Below, one piece after another: positions 15,382 to 17,076 of a stretch of DNA of 17,076 bases. Position 1 is the first letter of the stretch. Each line of letters opens with the position of its first letter. The position numbers and the translations under genes were made by a program. The notes under the pieces were generated by a model. The model saw only the letters and a program-made list of their open reading frames with translations. It ran no database searches and had not been told where the DNA came from. Origin of the DNA: Streptococcus constellatus (GTDB lineage: Bacteria > Bacillota > Bacilli > Lactobacillales > Streptococcaceae); NCBI RefSeq assembly GCF_902167705.1, contig NZ_CABHMZ010000010.1:1-17076 (forward strand), written 5' to 3'.

Positions 15382-16098
15382 TTACAGTATGTGGATCAGC
15401 CATACAGCCGCATAACTGACTATACTTGCCACCACGCCCAGTCCGATTAGCCAACGTCTATAAGCTTGCTTGTCTAATGGCAGGTCACCGACAAACTTAC
15501 CAGTCTGACCATTCATAGCAAAGACAAATTTTTTGCCCTTCCAAGTCGTATTTAAGAGCCAAACTGGATAGAGAACATACTTAGTTGAACCATTTATCAA
15601 GCGAATATTCGAAGATTCCGGGGTAACGGTAGAAAACCCAGTAACTGTATCTTCAAAGGCATCCTCCGTGCTTTGCTTCACACGACGGTTAGCATGCGAA
15701 ATACTATCCTCAGAGCTGACATCGTATTTATCTGCTAAGTATCCTGCTAGATAAGCTGTCTGAAAATCAACAGCAAAGCGTCCCATCATGACGACAGGAT
15801 TATCGCAGAATGGACACGAAGTGGCTGCTGTTGACTCGTCGGCAACAATTTCACCACCACAAGAGTTACAGACATAAACTGACAGCTGATCAATCTCGCC
15901 CGTATCCCATTCACCACCTGCTTGCGTACTCCAGGTCATATTTTCATCAGTCTGTGTTTTTAATTGTTCATCCAATTCCTTCAAACTTGACATATCCAAT
16001 TCAGAATCACAATAAGGACACTTCATTTTCTGGATTGAACTATTAAATTCAAGATCAGCGCCACAATTTGGACATTTATATTCTTGTAAATCAGCCAT
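15382..16098 (-). CDS. TFIIB-type zinc-ribbon membrane protein, YdjG-like, internally shortened
   Basis: Protein of 238 residues with two zinc ribbons: C9-x2-C12 with C27-x2-C30, and C77-x2-C80 with C95-x2-C98. After NPVVMMGRF (100-108) it continues AVDFQTAYLAGYLADKYDV, then a C-terminal domain (LYPVWLLNTTWKG, MNGQTGKFVGDLP) and one membrane helix at about 214-236. In the family as I recall it the second ribbon and the AYLAGYLADKYDV segment are separated by roughly 100-120 residues; B. subtilis YdjG is about 341 residues. An in-frame internal deletion near residues 106-111 (about 15768-15782) would explain the length. AAAGGAGG precedes the ATG by 5 bases. The zinc sites and anchor are intact, so a shortened protein may still be made. 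Confidence 0.87.
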   Translation of the reverse strand: MADLQEYKCPNCGADLEFNSSIQKMKCPYCDSELDMSSLKELDEQLKTQTDENMTWSTQAGGEWDTGEIDQLSVYVCNSCGGEIVADESTAATSCPFCDNPVVMMGRFAVDFQTAYLAGYLADKYDVSSEDSISHANRRVKQSTEDAFEDTVTGFSTVTPESSNIRLINGSTKYVLYPVWLLNTTWKGKKFVFAMNGQTGKFVGDLPLDKQAYRRWLIGLGVVASIVSYAAVWLIHIL

Positions 16099-16147
16099 GA
16101 TGACCTCCTTTCTACTGTCATCGATCTATGAGATAGTTAGAAAAGTT

Positions 16148-16967
16148 TTAAACAAGGTCATTTTCATCAAAAACATTACCACATTCAGGGCAGAATTTAG
16201 GTGGATTATAAGCATCTTCTGGTTGCCAGCCACAATTGCTGCAACGGTATTGACGTTGGGGTTCTGGCTTAGGTTTTCCACAATTTGAGCAGAATTTACC
16301 TTTATTTACAGCGCCGCAAGTACAAGTCCAGCTGTCGTCAACCGGTTTTGGCGAACCGCATTCTGGGCAGAACTTGCCGGATGCTTCATGCCCATTTGGA
16401 CAAGTCCATTTATCCGCAGTAGGTTGGGTTTGAGAGGTTGCACTCGCTGTTTGCGTTTGCTGACTAGCAGCCTGCTCTTGTCCCAACGCAAAAAGATTTT
16501 GAGCATTCATACCGCCTGCGCCCGCTGCCATTCCTACTCCCATAAAGCCAGTCATCGCACCGCCTGGATTTTCAGCCGCTGCTTTCATAGCATCTGCCTG
16601 TGCACCGACTAAGGTAGCCGCTGCCATGGTTGGGTCCTTCATAATAGCCACACGTTGAGCCTGCTTAATCATTTCAGCATCTTCGTCTGGAAGAGTTACT
16701 GAGCCAAGAGCTACACTAATGACTTTCAAACCACGAAGCTCGCCCCATTTGCTAGAGAGTGCTTCATTCATAGCATTTTCAAGTTCTGTATTGTGGCTAA
16801 CGATTTGATTTGGCCGCAATTCTAAATCAGATAATGCAGCGAAAGCTGGTTGGAGGGCACTGATAAATTCGGTTTTTAGCTGTGATTCTAATTCTTCACG
16901 TAAATATTCTTTTTCGACATTGCCACAGACATTGGTATAGAAAAGAAGTGGGTCTGCAATCTTATAA
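16148..16967 (-). pseudogene. SPFH-domain protein with zinc ribbons, YdjI-like, 5' end lost to an IS
   Basis: The frame is open from the IS junction near 16967 to TAA 16148, about 273 codons. It begins SYKIADPLLFYTNVCGNVEKE, runs through ELRPNQIVSHNTELENAMNEALSSKWGELRGL, and ends with three cysteine-rich ribbons (CPNGHEASGKFCPEC; CTCGAVNKGKFCSNC; CSNCGW...FCPEC). That is the C-terminal half of the SPFH-type 'virion core protein' family of Firmicutes, which includes B. subtilis YdjI; the first 150 or so residues, including most of the SPFH domain, are missing. No Met occurs in the first 60 residues; a TTG at 16819 has no ribosome site. In the intact system SPFH proteins cluster at the membrane. 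The IS separates this and the two downstream genes from their native promoter. Confidence 0.85.
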
Positions 16968-16991
16968 GATAAATTGTAAAATATAGTTCAA
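16961..16991 (-). promoter_or_regulatory. Possible hybrid promoter at the IS junction
   Basis: Minus strand TTGAAC (16991-16986) lies in the IS end and TATAAG (16966-16961) lies in host DNA, 19 bases apart. Many IS carry an outward -35 that makes a promoter with flanking sequence. Spacing is long, so the call is weak. Confidence 0.35.
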
Positions 16992-17076
16992 CAAAAAATC
17001 TCATAGCGTTTCATTGGTGTAAACTGTAAGTAACCACACAAACAGAACCCGAGGAAAAACTATGAGCTACTCCCAT
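16968..17076 (+). mobile_element. 5' end of an insertion sequence, right copy (partial)
   Basis: This is the same IS end as at 1-109, in inverted orientation, and identical but for one base. It begins at about 16968 inside the SPFH gene. Transcription of its transposase would go rightward, out of the window. The outer end reads GATAAATTGTAAAATATAGT; the transposase start is 94 bases in. Confidence 0.82.
17062..17076 (+). CDS. Transposase N-terminus (5 codons, off the window edge)
   Basis: ATG 17062 has GAGG 7 bases upstream and encodes MSYSH before the window ends, identical to the copy at 1-15. Confidence 0.5.

Noticed and set aside
15365..15454. 30-residue extension before the TPM signal peptide
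   Set aside because: It reads through the end of the zinc-ribbon gene; the ATG at 15364 has a good ribosome site and starts a signal peptide.
16148..16819. Intact SPFH protein starting at TTG 16819
   Set aside because: No ribosome site, and homologous sequence continues upstream to the IS junction in the same frame.
1..17076. Composite transposon with the 17 kb as cargo
   Set aside because: The cargo is core streptococcal genome (prfB-ftsEX, murMN), so co-mobilisation is unlikely; the repeats better explain an assembly break. Only one end of each IS is visible.
1..17076. CRISPR array, tRNA, rRNA, prophage or defence genes
   Set aside because: No regularly spaced repeats, no cloverleaf, and no phage or defence families among the genes read.

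Overview
The window reads as Streptococcus chromosome. Low GC, a prfB-ftsE-ftsX locus with a programmed frameshift in prfB, a CaxP/MgtA-type cation P-ATPase behind a yybP-ykoY riboswitch, and a murM-murN pair all resemble streptococcal genes recalled from memory. No search was run and the species is not resolved.

Layout. Positions 1-109 and 16968-17076 are inverted copies of one sequence: the 5' end of an insertion sequence whose transposase starts (MSYSH) at the outermost 15 bases and reads outward. The first 77 bases from each end match exactly, position 78 differs, and the match then runs to 109. This suggests the window is a whole assembly contig broken in a repeated IS. Inside, on the minus strand, are prfB, ftsE and ftsX (2929-150), ending in a terminator that abuts the IS, and a Cof-type HAD phosphatase (3937-3137). 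A metallophosphoesterase runs on the plus strand (4049-4777), with an in-frame stop followed by about 40 more open codons. Then, on the minus strand, come a DUF2785 gene, caxP with its riboswitch, a 57-residue membrane protein and a DUF1934 gene (9200-4897). A plus-strand operon follows: HD phosphohydrolase, HAD phosphatase, murM, murN (9324-13907). After its terminator lies a 49-codon remnant of an ABC exporter. The last block (minus strand, 16967-14186) is a ydjI/ydjG/ydjH-like set: SPFH protein, zinc-ribbon membrane protein, TPM-domain protein.

How the parts work. FtsE/FtsX link divison-site peptidoglycan hydrolysis to ATP hydrolysis; MurM/MurN build the branched cross-bridge on lipid II; CaxP exports Ca2+ and/or Mn2+ under an RNA switch. 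The ydjGHI-like set resembles the membrane-stress partners of PspA in Bacillus subtilis. Here it looks damaged: the SPFH gene has lost its 5' half to the IS, and the zinc-ribbon protein lacks an internal segment of about 100 residues compared with its family.

Most of the window is ordinary core genome. The points most worth a second look are the IS-defined ends, the eroded SPFH/zinc-ribbon/TPM cluster, the split metallophosphoesterase frame, two promoters that predict leaderless mRNAs, and the expression platform of the riboswitch. I found no convincing new defence or mobile system.
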